This document shows positions 32,601 to 45,400 of a stretch of 64,000 bases of DNA, piece by piece. The notes beneath the pieces were generated by a model, which did not search any database, had not been told where the DNA came from, and saw nothing but the letters and a program-made list of their open reading frames with translations. This DNA is from Diadophis punctatus similis (taxonomy: Eukaryota; Chordata; Lepidosauria; Squamata; Dipsadidae). Position 1 is the first letter of the stretch. The number at the start of each line of letters is the position of its first letter. The stretch spans positions 158,739,547-158,803,546 of the forward strand of contig JALIGW010000001.1 in NCBI GenBank assembly GCA_023053685.1, given 5' to 3'. Both the position numbers and the translations under genes were made by a program.

Positions 32601-35600
32601 AGTGGAATTTTCTACTTCTCAACAAGCTCATGCTGCGGGCCAGGCAGTGGTGAAATCCAAATTTTTTTACTACCGGTTCTGTGGGCGTGGCGTGGTGTGG
32701 CTTTGTGGGTGTGGCAGGGGAAGGATACTGCAAAATCTCCATTCCCACCCCACTCCTGGGGGAAGGATACTGCAAAATCCCCATTCCCTCCCCACTCCTG
32801 GGGGAAGTATATTGCAAAATCTCCATTCCCACCCCACTCTGGGGCCAGCCAGAGGTGGTATTTTCCAGTTCTCCGAACTACTCAAAATTTCCGCTACCGG
32901 TTCTCCAGAACCTGTCAAAACCTGCTGGATTTTACCCCTGGGGCCATGTGATCAGATTGCTGGGGTAGTGGCCTCAGGGTGTTGGGGGTAAAAGCCACAT
33001 CTGTCTAATAAAAACTCTTTCATTCACAGTTTGGTGGTGGACAAACAGGCAGATCTGACATATTTTATGGGCAAGGGTAACAATGTCACTCTCTCTGAAA
33101 TCAGACTTACCAGATTTTAGGTCCTTCAGCCTTGTTGCTACAGCCAGGGAAGTGGAAAGAGGTAGGACTACTCTTTCTGTGATTATGGAAACTGTTCTTG
33201 AGATATAGGGGTGTGAAAGCAAATTGTAGAGATAAGATAGAGATCCTGCTCTTGTACTATCTGCCCTGTTCCCCAGTGAGATACTTCCCCGGGCTCCTGA
33301 ATCTGTTCCAGGCTGGTGATGGATAGCCACACCTCTTTGTGTTGGGGGACCTTGAGACTCAGTGGCTTCAGAGCCAGGATCAGATAAAGCCCAGGAATTC
33401 ATAATCTCCGTGGTGACCATGGATTTGTCTCAGGTAATCTCTACCCCAATACATACAGATCCTGGAGATGTTATGTAATGTGGAGATGGAAAATATTTCA
33501 ATCACACATAACTGCTGTGTTTAGATCATGCTCGATCCAAATTAAATGGACTATTACTTCTGATTTTCACAGGATGGGGCCTATTCAAATGAACATAACT
33601 AAAAAGTAATTCTAACCAAAACCATAAGTATGTGCTCCTATTCAGACCTACATTTGACAGTAAGGGAAGCCAAACCTTAATTTCTCCAGTGATCTTTTTA
33701 AGATGACTAAACCCCCTATTAAGGAAAAAATCAACACAAGGTATCGCATATAATCACTGATTTTTACAGCACAACAGTACTTTGCAAGTAAAAGCACTTA
33801 GATTTGTCAGAATATGACTCCTTATGAATGGGGTTTTTAGTAGAGACTAGGACATCATCTTGTTGTGTTATCTAGGACTCCTCCTGGCCTATAAACTCCA
33901 AGGAAGTTGGATGCAGTTTTCTTTAGATTGAACCCTGCTAGATTGGCTTTTTTGAGGCGGGATAGTGTGACCATCCGGATCTGGGAGACTCTCTCACAGG
34001 CTTTTGATAGCATCAACCATTATAATTACTGGATCACCTTATGGAGTTGGAGATTAGAGGCACTCCTTCAGCAGGTGCTATCAGTCAGGTATAGAGAAGG
34101 AAGTGGCCTCTTCATAGAGGTTGGTCTTCTTTCCCCTCCTTTTTGACAACATTATAAATCAGCTCTCATAATTTGGAGTGCAGTATCACCAGGACAGCCA
34201 ACTTTACATTGGCACTGTAGGCTGTGGGGAAGATGCCCATTGACATCTTACCGCAGTGCCTGGAAACTGTTAGGTTGTGGATGGGAGACATAAAACCCTA
34301 AGGCTCTGTCTTACAAATTAGAGGTACTGTTTGCCTCTCAAGCCTTTCCATCAACACCAGTATCATATTTGGACAGGGAGGCACATAGGTTTGCAATGAG
34401 GGATCCTCCTGGACTCACGGATGCAGCAAGAGGCAAGCTATGACAAGAAAGGCAAGAAAAACTTGTTACACCTCTTGCCACCAGTTTAGTCAATTGCACT
34501 TCATTTTATATGGGAATGGGTTTAAGGACTACTTGGAAAATGTAGTTAGTCCAAAAGCAACAATCTCTGTGCTAACTGGTTCCTGTCATTCGGAACATGT
34601 TATACTGATATTACAGACCCTGCACTGACTGCTACTTAGCTGCCGGATGTAATTTAAAGTGCTGGCTTTGACTTACACAGCCCTTTTATAGATTAGTACC
34701 TGGAAACCTATGCTCCAACCTGAATATCAGATTGTGTAGAGAAAACTCCAAATGCCTCACCCTCAGAAAATAAAGGAGCTGGCTGAAGGAAGGAAGTACA
34801 GTGGTACCTTGGCACTCAACTGCTTCAAAATGCATTGAATTCAGTATTCGATGCATTTTGAAGCAGAAATCTTGTCTCGGCACTCGTCTCTCTCTCTCGG
34901 GAGTCTATGTGCAAGGAAAAACTTGCTGGCATTGGCTCCCTCCTGACTCACTATTTTTCTGGCAGAAATAGCAGGTCATGTGATAAGTCACGTGGGGTTT
35001 TTTGATGTTGTTGTTTATCCTTGTCAGTTAGCATTGGCTCCTCTTCCAGAATGAATTACCAATGAGGACCCAGGCACCACTGTATTTCTGTTTGGGGGTA
35101 ACTCAGTGCTCTGGAGGAGTTTTCCTTAAGGGTAACCTGGTAACCTTATGTTGAAGATGGAGCTATTTTAACCTGTATTCCGACACACAGCGCCCAAACC
35201 ACAACCCACCACACAGCCAACAACCACGGAAAAACTAACCCTACCATATACAAAAGGAGTGTCGGAAATGACAGCCAGGATTCTCCAACTTCTAGGAATA
35301 GCAATAGCCCACAAGCCCACAGCCATATTCCACCAAGAATTATCCAGAACCAAAGACAAGTTACAGAAGGATGAAAAAAACAATGTAATCTACAAAATCA
35401 ACTGTAACAATTGCAACCAATTCTACATGGGACAATCATCACGTCAATTAAAAACCAGGATCCACGAAAACCGGCTGGCAGTCAAATGCCACAATCCCAA
35501 ATCCTTAATCTCTACTCACACCGACATCAAACAGGAGAACAAACCTTCACCCTGTTTTAACCTGTTTGGATCCCTCATTTTTGTTTTTTAATTTTTATTT

Positions 35601-38600
35601 TATCATTAAGAATTTTTTTACAAACAAAACTAAAATAATATTTAGGTCACCTTGGATGTTTTAAATTGGTTTTCTAAAGTACCCGCCACCAAGAGTCAGA
35701 TGATTGTAGCAGAATAGAAATAAATACATTATGGTATAATTGATTGGTTGGTTTAAATTCTAAATATTTTATGCCCAGCTTGAACTGTGATACTCCTGAA
35801 GAAAACTGATAAGTAAATAATATAAGTGTAATGTCCAAATTATAGTATGCAGTGAATCCATCAATTATATTTATGTGAGATGTGGGTTTCCCCCCCAGAT
35901 TTTTATGAAACCAGATTTTGCCTTGGATGATCCCTTAACATTTAATGCAGTATTACCTTGGTCTCATTTTAATACTGCTTCTGGGAAAGGAAACCGTGAT
36001 GCAGCTTCCTCCAAGCTACTCCAAGAAAAGGTAAACAATATGCATATTTTTCACCACAGTGATTAAAAATAATTGAAGTATTTTCTTGAAATGCCATGTT
36101 TTGTTTTCTTTAAAAACAAATGAAGGGTAAGATATGTTTGGCCATCTCATTTTCCAGCTAGCTTTCATTCTAATAGCAGCCCTCAAGAAAAACTTCCTAT
36201 GCAAATTCTAAATATGTTTTGGAAGAGCTCAGTCAGAAATAGTGTCACATTTGTGTGCTTGCAATTACCGTATTTTTCGGAGTATAAGATGCACCTTTTT
36301 ACCCCCAAAAAGAGGGTGAAAACTTGGGTGCATCTTATACACCGAATGTAGCCCCACCCACCCAGCCACCCCTACCCTTTGGCCTGTCTTCCAGCAATTT
36401 ACCTGCTTGCAGCAAAGAGGGAAGAGCCTGTAAAGCCAAGCAAGTCATTAGCAGCTTCCCGACCTACAGCTGATTTGCCACATGCTAAAATGAAACTGAA
36501 ACTAGCTGCAAAGAAGCAAATAGCTGGGAGAGACATGCAGATTTTTATTTTCTGCTGAACTGGATGCAAGGGGGTAAGTGAATAACTATAAATGTCTGTA
36601 GAATGTTCAAATTATTAGACTTATTTTTTAAAGACTGTTTTATTATTTGCTTTGCTGACTTTATTATTTGCTTTGCTGGCTGTGGAATTCTGGGAGTTGA
36701 AGTCCACAAGTCTTAAAGTTGCCAAGGTTGGAGATCCCTGTAAATCTAGACAACTTAACAAAATATAGAAGCTTTTTAAAATAAATGCTTGCTCTGAAGA
36801 GGCCCAGTGCTATTGTATCTTCTTTTAAATAATAGAGAATAATGTATACTTCCAGAAATTTTAATTAATTTTAACAGCTCTGTACAAGTATAGTCTGAAA
36901 TGTAACAGTGTCCTGTTTAGTATTAGAGTTTAGTTACCTTGGAGTAGATCTATTTAAATAATTGGGAGCAGTTAGTGTGACTGCATTTAAGAAAACTTTC
37001 TGGCATAATGTACATTTCTCCAATTCTTTGCTATTTCTATGGGTCAGGCACACATGCACAGAAATACACAGCAAACAGTGTATATCATCTGTGCTGTTTG
37101 CTGTTTGGCAAATTGCTTGGAGGCAGAGGCCTTTTTTCCTTGTTTTCCTCCCCCAAAACTAAGGTGCGTCTTATACTCCGAAAAATACGGTAACTACTAC
37201 TCTGCCAGTTTCTACATTGTTTTAGTATTTTTCCAGCCTTTAAACTAGATTAGAGGGACACAGGATTTGTGGGTCAGAAAATTTGGGGAAAATGCATCGT
37301 TCTGGTACATTCACAGAGTAACTTCAACTAGATCACAGACTTCCAAGAAAGGAAGAATAAAAATTTTCTCTGAAGAATGGCAGAAATTCAGAAATACTGA
37401 ACTGTTTTTCAGTTTTATACTGGAAACCTTTTGGTTTTGGCCATATACTTGTTTTTGATAAAATTTAATATTAAATAAGGGGTTTGTTTTACAAGTCATA
37501 ATTTGTAAAAAAAAGTACTTGTATGAAGTATTTTAGAATGCAATTTCATGGATGAAGCACACTGTATGAATTTGCTGGCATTTTAATAATGACTTTTGTA
37601 GATAGATCAAATCCAACATGATTTCTTTTTATTTCTTAAGCTTAGTCACTATCTGGATATTGTGGAAGTAAATATTGCTCATCAGATCTCTCTCCGATCA
37701 GAAGCTTTTTTTCATGCAATGACCTCTCAGCATGAGCTGCAAGACTACCTCAAGAAAACTTCCCAGGCTGTAAAAATGCTTCGAGATAAGATAGGCCAAA
37801 TAGACAAAGTCATGTGTGAAGGATCTCTTAAAGTATTAAGTTTATCACTGAGTAAAAATAACTGTATAAAAGCTTATAATAAGCTGAAGTTGATGGCAAC
37901 TGTACACCAAACACAGCCTACAGTACAGTTATTGTTGTCCACTTCTGAATTTGTTGGCGCATTAGACTTAATTGCAACCACGCAGGAAGTGCTACAACAG
38001 GAACTTCAGGGCATACACAGTTTCCGGTAGGTAATGTTTGATATTTCATTAGATACACATAATCATATAATCATTAACTTATTTTGTATGCAGATAGCTA
38101 AGTCATTTTTATACTTAATCATTTAACTATTTTTGAAGGTAGAGGGAAATTTATTTATCAAATTTATATAGCCACCCGTCTCACCTGGGCAGTGACACGG
38201 CAGCATATGACAATCAGATAAAACTTATTTAACATTCAGTTGTGAATTTGGCACATGCAGAACAATGTCTTGCACTTTTTAATGCTGGAGAAGCCAAAGG
38301 GGAGGTTGTTCATAAAAATATGAAAAAAGATGAGTTTTAAATGAGTTTTAAGGGTTCTTTTGTTTTAATGCTTTTAAATTATTTTGTTGCTATGTTTTTG
38401 GTTATTTTGTTGTATTGTTTTGTGTTTTTAACTTTACATGCTGCTCCGAGTCACATATATGAGATGGGTAGCTATATAAATTTAGCAAACAAATAACATA
38501 AAAAGAGAATGTTTCATAAAATAAGAATATTGATAGAGCAGACTGCCTTCCTGATTAGAACAGTAGTTATTCAGATACTTTCAAGAAGTTGTAAACATGA

Positions 38601-39351
38601 CAATGGAAGCAATCCGTTTCTTATCAGTTTGTTCTCATTTTAATTGAAAATTGTTTTCAGTTAATGTCAAAGTAGAATGTCTTTGTTTAAGTGAAACTGT
38701 AATATACTCTGAACAGAAATTATTACCGTAATATGATAGTAATACACTCCCATGTTTCTCAATATTAACTTTATTTCTTCTAAACCTTTTTCTTGATTTT
38801 TTAAAAATCCTAAACAGGCATCTTGGATCACAACTTTGTGAATTAGAAAAACTGATAGATAAAATGATGATTGCAGAGTTCTCTTCTTATTCTCACAATG
38901 ATTTAAGTCGACCTTTGGAGGAAGAATGTCAAATCCTAGAAGAGGTACAATGTTCAATATTGAATAAATTTACAATTGCCTTCAGGACACAATCTGAAAT
39001 CCATAGTCAGAAATGTTATTTATTTTTTCCTTTCATTAAAGTAATCCACACCAATATAACTTGAATTATTTCCAGTGATTTATAAGCATTAATTCTGATC
39101 CCAATTTGCATTTGTACATCTTTTCTTTTCTGTATTACATTTGGGAAGGACATGAGCATTATCAAGTTGAACATGAGCCAGCAGTATGAGCTAATGCTCT
39201 TCTGGGCTACATCAGAAAAAGCATTGTATGAAAGATGCATGAATTCCTTATTCCGTCGTCCTCTACACTTACTGATACTATCCAATGAGGAAGTTTTACT
39301 ATGTTACAACTTATAAATCTAACATTTTATTTATAGAGAGATAGAGATGAT

Positions 39352-39446
<95 letters not shown>

Positions 39447-42400
39447 TATATAATCTGTATAAATATTAAGACAAAGATAGCAGAATCAAGAAGAAGCTTT
39501 TCATTTATTTATTTCATATATGAAATGCTCTTGAATTAGAATAATTCATTTTCTGCTAATTAGATATATTGGGTAGTAGTACCTCAATCTAAAAATGAAA
39601 AACTTTTATAATCTCCAAAAATATTTTCTTCATTACATCAAAATATATGTTTGTCCTTTCTTTGGTTTGGGTTCACAGTCATGGTAACTGTGTCTTAACT
39701 TTCTCCAGTATATGCACAATTACAGTGCATTCAGAAAGTATTCAGACCCCCTTCATTTTTGTCAATTTTGTTAATGCTGCAGCCTGATTCTGCAGTTCTT
39801 GAAATTCATTTTTTTTCTCATTAATCTACACTCAGTACCCCATAGTGACAAACTGACACAGAATTTTAGAATTGTCTGTACATTTATTTAAAATAAAACC
39901 CTGAAATATCACATTGGCATAAGTATTCAAACCCTTTGCAACAATGGATGAAATTTAGCTCAGGTGCCTCCCATTTCTCTTGATCGTTGCTGACATGTTC
40001 CTACACCTTGATTGGAGTCGACCTGTGGTAAATTAAATTGATTGGACAAGACTTGAAAAGGCACATACCTTTCTATAGAAGGCCTCACAGCTGACAATAC
40101 ATAATGTAGCAGACCAAAAGTCATGAGGTCAAAGGAACTGGAACATAACAAATTAGACAAAAGTGAGGGGGTTTATGCACTGTATATATTCACATCAGAA
40201 TCTTGTAACTTCTGCACCTAAAACCTAAAGCCATATTACAGGGGCAGTTTCCATTCAATTTACTAGTTAGTGTTTTAGCGTAGTAAGTTTTAATTTTTTT
40301 ATAGTGTATTTTGTTTTGTTTTTTTTCCTTTACCCAGGAAAGGCTTATATCATTAGTGTTTGGACTTCTAAAGCAAAGAAAGCTGAATTTTTTTGAAATA
40401 TATGGAGATGAAATTATCATCACAGCAAAGAATATAATAAAGCAGGTGACATGTTTCAAATATTTTTACCTACCTTATATATTGAAAGTATGTATTCTCC
40501 AGGCAATTTTATATTTCAAAGTAACTTAATAGCTTTCTCTTTTCTAATAATTGAGTTACAAAAATGTGCCAAAACCCATGTATTGTTGACTTATCACACT
40601 GCTTTGAATAGACTACACATTTCTATTTGGAGAAGTAAACTAATTAGATTTTAAAATATGGGCTGTTGGGAAGTTTCATAATTCCTCACTAAATGATATA
40701 GAAAACAAGGCACACTGTGTTTCATAATCTATTGCTTTAAATTTATTTAAAAGTATATCTTGGTTCTCACAAGTGATGTCTGATAATAGCTTTTAGCAGC
40801 AGCTAGAGTTTAGAGAAAGGGTAGAGAATTGCAACTTTTTAAAATTATGAGTTTCAAAGTACCACTCAGCTCCTGCTGTAAAAGACTATGATCATGCTCT
40901 ATATTTTGCCAGCCTTTATTACAAAGTGGTAAAATATGTTTTGAGGGGAATTGATGTGGTGACTTTCCCTTGTGTGGGTAGATTAGCTTGTGTGATAGTG
41001 AGAGCACCCAGTTATACATATGGTAAGGCTTGATAAAACAAACTTTCTTTCTTGTATATTTGGGCTTATAAAGCTGCATTCAAGCTCCTGATGACTTTAA
41101 TCCATGTAGCTTCCTTTGCAATAATGTTGAAGTGGTTTGCCACTAGCTTCTCCTGGGATTTTCTTCTGGCTTCCCAGTCTAACTGTCAGCCCCATAATTC
41201 ACTGATGATATCCCATCCAAGTGCTAATCAAGTCTGGCCCTACTTAAACATTTGCAATCAGCTCCTACCCCATAAGCTGGGCTCAATTTAAACTTATCTA
41301 TTAATTTTTTTAAAAAAATAAATACGACATAACTTTTACATATGAGGGCTGAGATTTGTGTGGTGCCTTGCTGAGGATATTTTTTGCAATTAAGATGTGT
41401 TACCACTACCACAAGATGCATTGAGAAACCAGAAGCAGGACTGAGTTAACATTGTCAGGAACCTGGGTTTGTGCCTTCAGCCTCACAATAATTAAAAGGA
41501 GGAAAATAATACTAACTAAGTAAATCTTACTTATTGGTACAATTAAAGCAGAATCCAATTTATTTTCTATTTTTTCTGAGTTTGATTTTATCTGAGCCTA
41601 GCATTAGACAAATAAATATTTCTAATTGGTTAAGGTTGGGAAGCATTACATCTGTGGGGAAAGCTAAGACTTTTGTTTTGTACTATGCAGTGTATTGTTA
41701 ACATCGTATCACAAACAGAAGAAATTGACACAGACGTTGTTGTAAAGTAAGTATAAAATTAAATCGCTTTAAAATCTTTTCTATATCTGTGAATAATTTA
41801 CACTTGTATGCATATATCTTTACTTTTTAGCAATTGTGCTTTTGTATCATTCTGTCAAATGAATTATTTAATGTTGGGAACATTCTGATATTAGATAAAA
41901 ATGGTAATGCTGGAAATGATCTCAATAATTCAAATTTAAATTAAATTAAGATCCAAATTTATTTATAATCCTAGAATATTCTGTGGCCTTTGTTCAGAAA
42001 TAATGGTAAATTATAGATTAGAATAATAAAAGGAGTGACTGGCCATTTTCACGCAGAATAATAAAATAAAACAATAAAGAAAAATGAGAATTCTGAATTT
42101 TAGAACATCTGGCACAAATCAGAAGCAAAATAGGCTTAGGCTTGATCAGTAAATATATTGTGCTGTGCTTCAGTTCATAAACTAGAAAGGTACATTCAAG
42201 TGTATGAATGTATGTGCCAGATCTGTTAACATCTCCTTAAGGAGATTATTTAGCTTCTTGATTCTAGGAAAAATAAGTTTTGAGCTTAGAAAATATCTAA
42301 GTGCTACATGATACTTTAGAGCAGGGGTCCCCAACCCCCAGGCCATGGCCCACTACCAGGTCCCAGCCTATCCAAAACCAGACTCTGGGAGAGATGGGCA

Positions 42401-45400
42401 AGCACACGTGCGTGAAGCTCCCCTCACGCGAGTGGTGGGTTCTTGCATCCACACACAAAGCTCCATTTCCACAAATGAAGTTTTGCACCCTCCGATCGTG
42501 CAAGTGGAGCTTTGCACGTAAGCGAAAGAACCCTCCGTTCGCCCCATCTTGCCGTCCTGGGCTGCCAGGCTGAAAAGGTTGGCAACCGCTGCTCTAGAGC
42601 AGACGGATATGCTGTCAAGTGTGCTTTAACTCCAATTAGATCACACAACTATTGTGTGAACCAAGAAAAAGATGCAGCTTTATAAATCATCAAAACAACA
42701 TTGTAATCACCTTATTGTTTCCATTGTAAATTGCAGAGCTAAATTAAAGTTTAAATCATAGTATTTTGTTATTGTTTATAGACTTGCAGATCAAATGAGA
42801 ATGTTAAATTTTCCGCAGTGGTTTGAACTTCTGAAAAGTATTTTTTCTAATTTCATTGTCTTTCTCAAGAGAATTAAGGTAAGGTACTGTGTTTTCAATA
42901 AAGATTTTACAATGTATCATACATAATACAAAAATTTTCTAGTTCTATGATATAATGTAGTTTATAATAGAATACTGGACTTTGGTCTGCTGTTGATCAA
43001 ACAAGGTTGTACAGCTGCAAATTAAGGCCATGGTTATTTGGAGGGGTGCCATTCCATTGACAGCTGTGAATAATGAAACTAGATAGTGAAACTTCAAAAA
43101 TATAATATAATTTATAATTTACACATACATAAAACCCACCTATTTTGTCCATGATTAAAATACACACAGTATGCTGCAAAAGTCCTCTCAAAAAGAATCA
43201 TGTACCAAAACCCACAAATACAAGAAACCCTTTCCTATGGATAAAAAAATATAGTCTATATTTATCAAACATAGATCCATAAAACAATGGATATTAGAAC
43301 TGCAGATAATGAGGGCCACTTCTAGTTTAGTTTACTTTTACTTTATTGCCATTGCACATGGTACAACGAAGTTAAATGCTGTCTTCAGTGTACATTATAA
43401 CTATAAAAATAAAAACCCAAACATACATCCTTTACATTCTGTATAATTGAAATTGAAAACCCGATATTGCACTATACTGTAGAATTCAATATGGTTATTG
43501 CCCTGGGATAGAAGCTGTTTTTCAGCCTATTTGTCCTTGTTTTTATTATCCTGTATTGTCTGCCAGATGGTAATAGTTCAAAAAAAGGGTGCCCAGGATG
43601 ATATGGATCTTTAAGAATGTTTTGAACTTTCTTAAGGCAGTGGGAGCTATAAAGCTCTTCCAAAGAGGGGAGAGGGCAACCAATGATCCTCTGGGCAATG
43701 ACGTTAACCCTCTGGAGTGCTGTCCTATCTGCCACTGTGCAATTGGCAAACCATACACAGATCCAATAAGTTAAAATACTCTCTATGGTGCAGCGGTGGA
43801 AGGCCACCAGCAGTTTTTCATCAGTTGTTGTTTCCTGAAAAGTTTCAGGTAGTATACTCTCTATATAGTAATCTGGGATTTTTACATTTAGTTTTCCCCA
43901 TATTTTTGCTGTTTAATGGGTAATTATGACTCTGGTCTATAGTAAGTCTAGGAGAGCCTGAATTTTACTCTCCTTTCTTCCAATGACTTAACCTATAAAT
44001 TAGAAACTATATGTTTTATTTAATTTGGTCTATAATAACAAGTCAACTTTAAAACTGAAATGAAATTGATTTATTTCAAGAAACAATGGTTAAATACTAT
44101 TTGCTCAGGTTGAAACATAAATTTTAATCCACTGGATTAGAGGAGAAACAAAACATGTCTAAGATTTTGGTGTGTAAAAAACTGACAAGTTTAACCATAG
44201 AGCAGTGTTTCCCAACCTTGGCAACTTGAAGATGTCTGGACTTCAACTCCCAGAATTCCCCAGCCAGTGAATGCTGGCTGGGGAATTCTGGGAGTTAAAG
44301 TCCAGACATCTTCAAGTTGCCAAGGTTGGGAAACACTGCCATAGAGCTTAATTTAACCTGCAAATTAGAACATAGAACTGGAATTAGATATCTGCAGGCA
44401 GTATTTGCCTTTATGATTAACATGATCTTGTTTGCAAGAAAATTCCAGGCTTTATGAATGGAATGAGCATGAGAGTTGAATGTTATTCCTAATCACTTCC
44501 TGCTTTGGTACTTTGTTTCTCATTTGTATGAATCAGCATTTTCCATCCTGACTGAATTAAGAAAGTCTTCCTTTAATATCAGTTAACAAGCTCACATTTT
44601 AAAGTAAAACTAATTCTGCCCATTTCAGATAAAATAGTTGAAATGAAATGATACAAAAATATACATATTGTTAATATCCAGTCCTAAGAACAAGCAGCAG
44701 AAAAGATAGTCCTGTTTTGCTAGGAATCTGACTTCTCAGACTAAATATTGTTGATAATTATTATTATTAGTCCTCTCACTTGGGGAGTTTAGTAAAAATA
44801 CATTTACAATTCTTAATGATAACATTCCCAATTTACCTCCACCTATGCTCTAGAAAGGGATCTAAATACTGCATGACAAAGTGAGCTTCCGTTACTTGCC
44901 CCAGCTTCTGCCAACCTAGCAGTTTGAAAGCACGTAAATGCAAGTAGATAAATAGGTACCATTTTGGTGAGAAGGCATTCCATGCACCTTCAGCATATAG
45001 TCATGCTGGCCACATGACCACAGAAGCATCTTTGGACAATGCTGGTTCTTCAGCTATAAATAGGAGATGAGCACTGCCCCCTAGAGTCAGACACAACTGG
45101 TAGGGGAAAAGTTTTCTTTATGACATAGAAACATGGTTAGAAAAGAAAAGATAGACGTACGTTCCAGCACTCACCAACGTTCTATCCAATATTGAGTATA
45201 AAAGCTTATCAACAGCAGCATGAGAAGAAATGTTTGTGTAATTGGAGTTGTGAAGAGGCATTTCTCTTTTTGCTCAGATTCACAGAAACATAAAATCTTC
45301 CCTGACCTCTCATTCAGATTTAAAAGATTTGAGACACTGGAGTCCAGTTGAAATTTTTAAGACCATTGGGGGTAGGGGAGGAAACAATAGTTATTTGCCA

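Noticed and set aside
32974..33420. 148-codon minus-strand open frame
   Set aside because: No recognised family, no splice or promoter context, inside an intron of a + strand gene; probably chance or repeat-derived.
39350..39446. CRISPR-like regular repeat
   Set aside because: It is a simple GATA tetranucleotide array without spacers, in vertebrate DNA.
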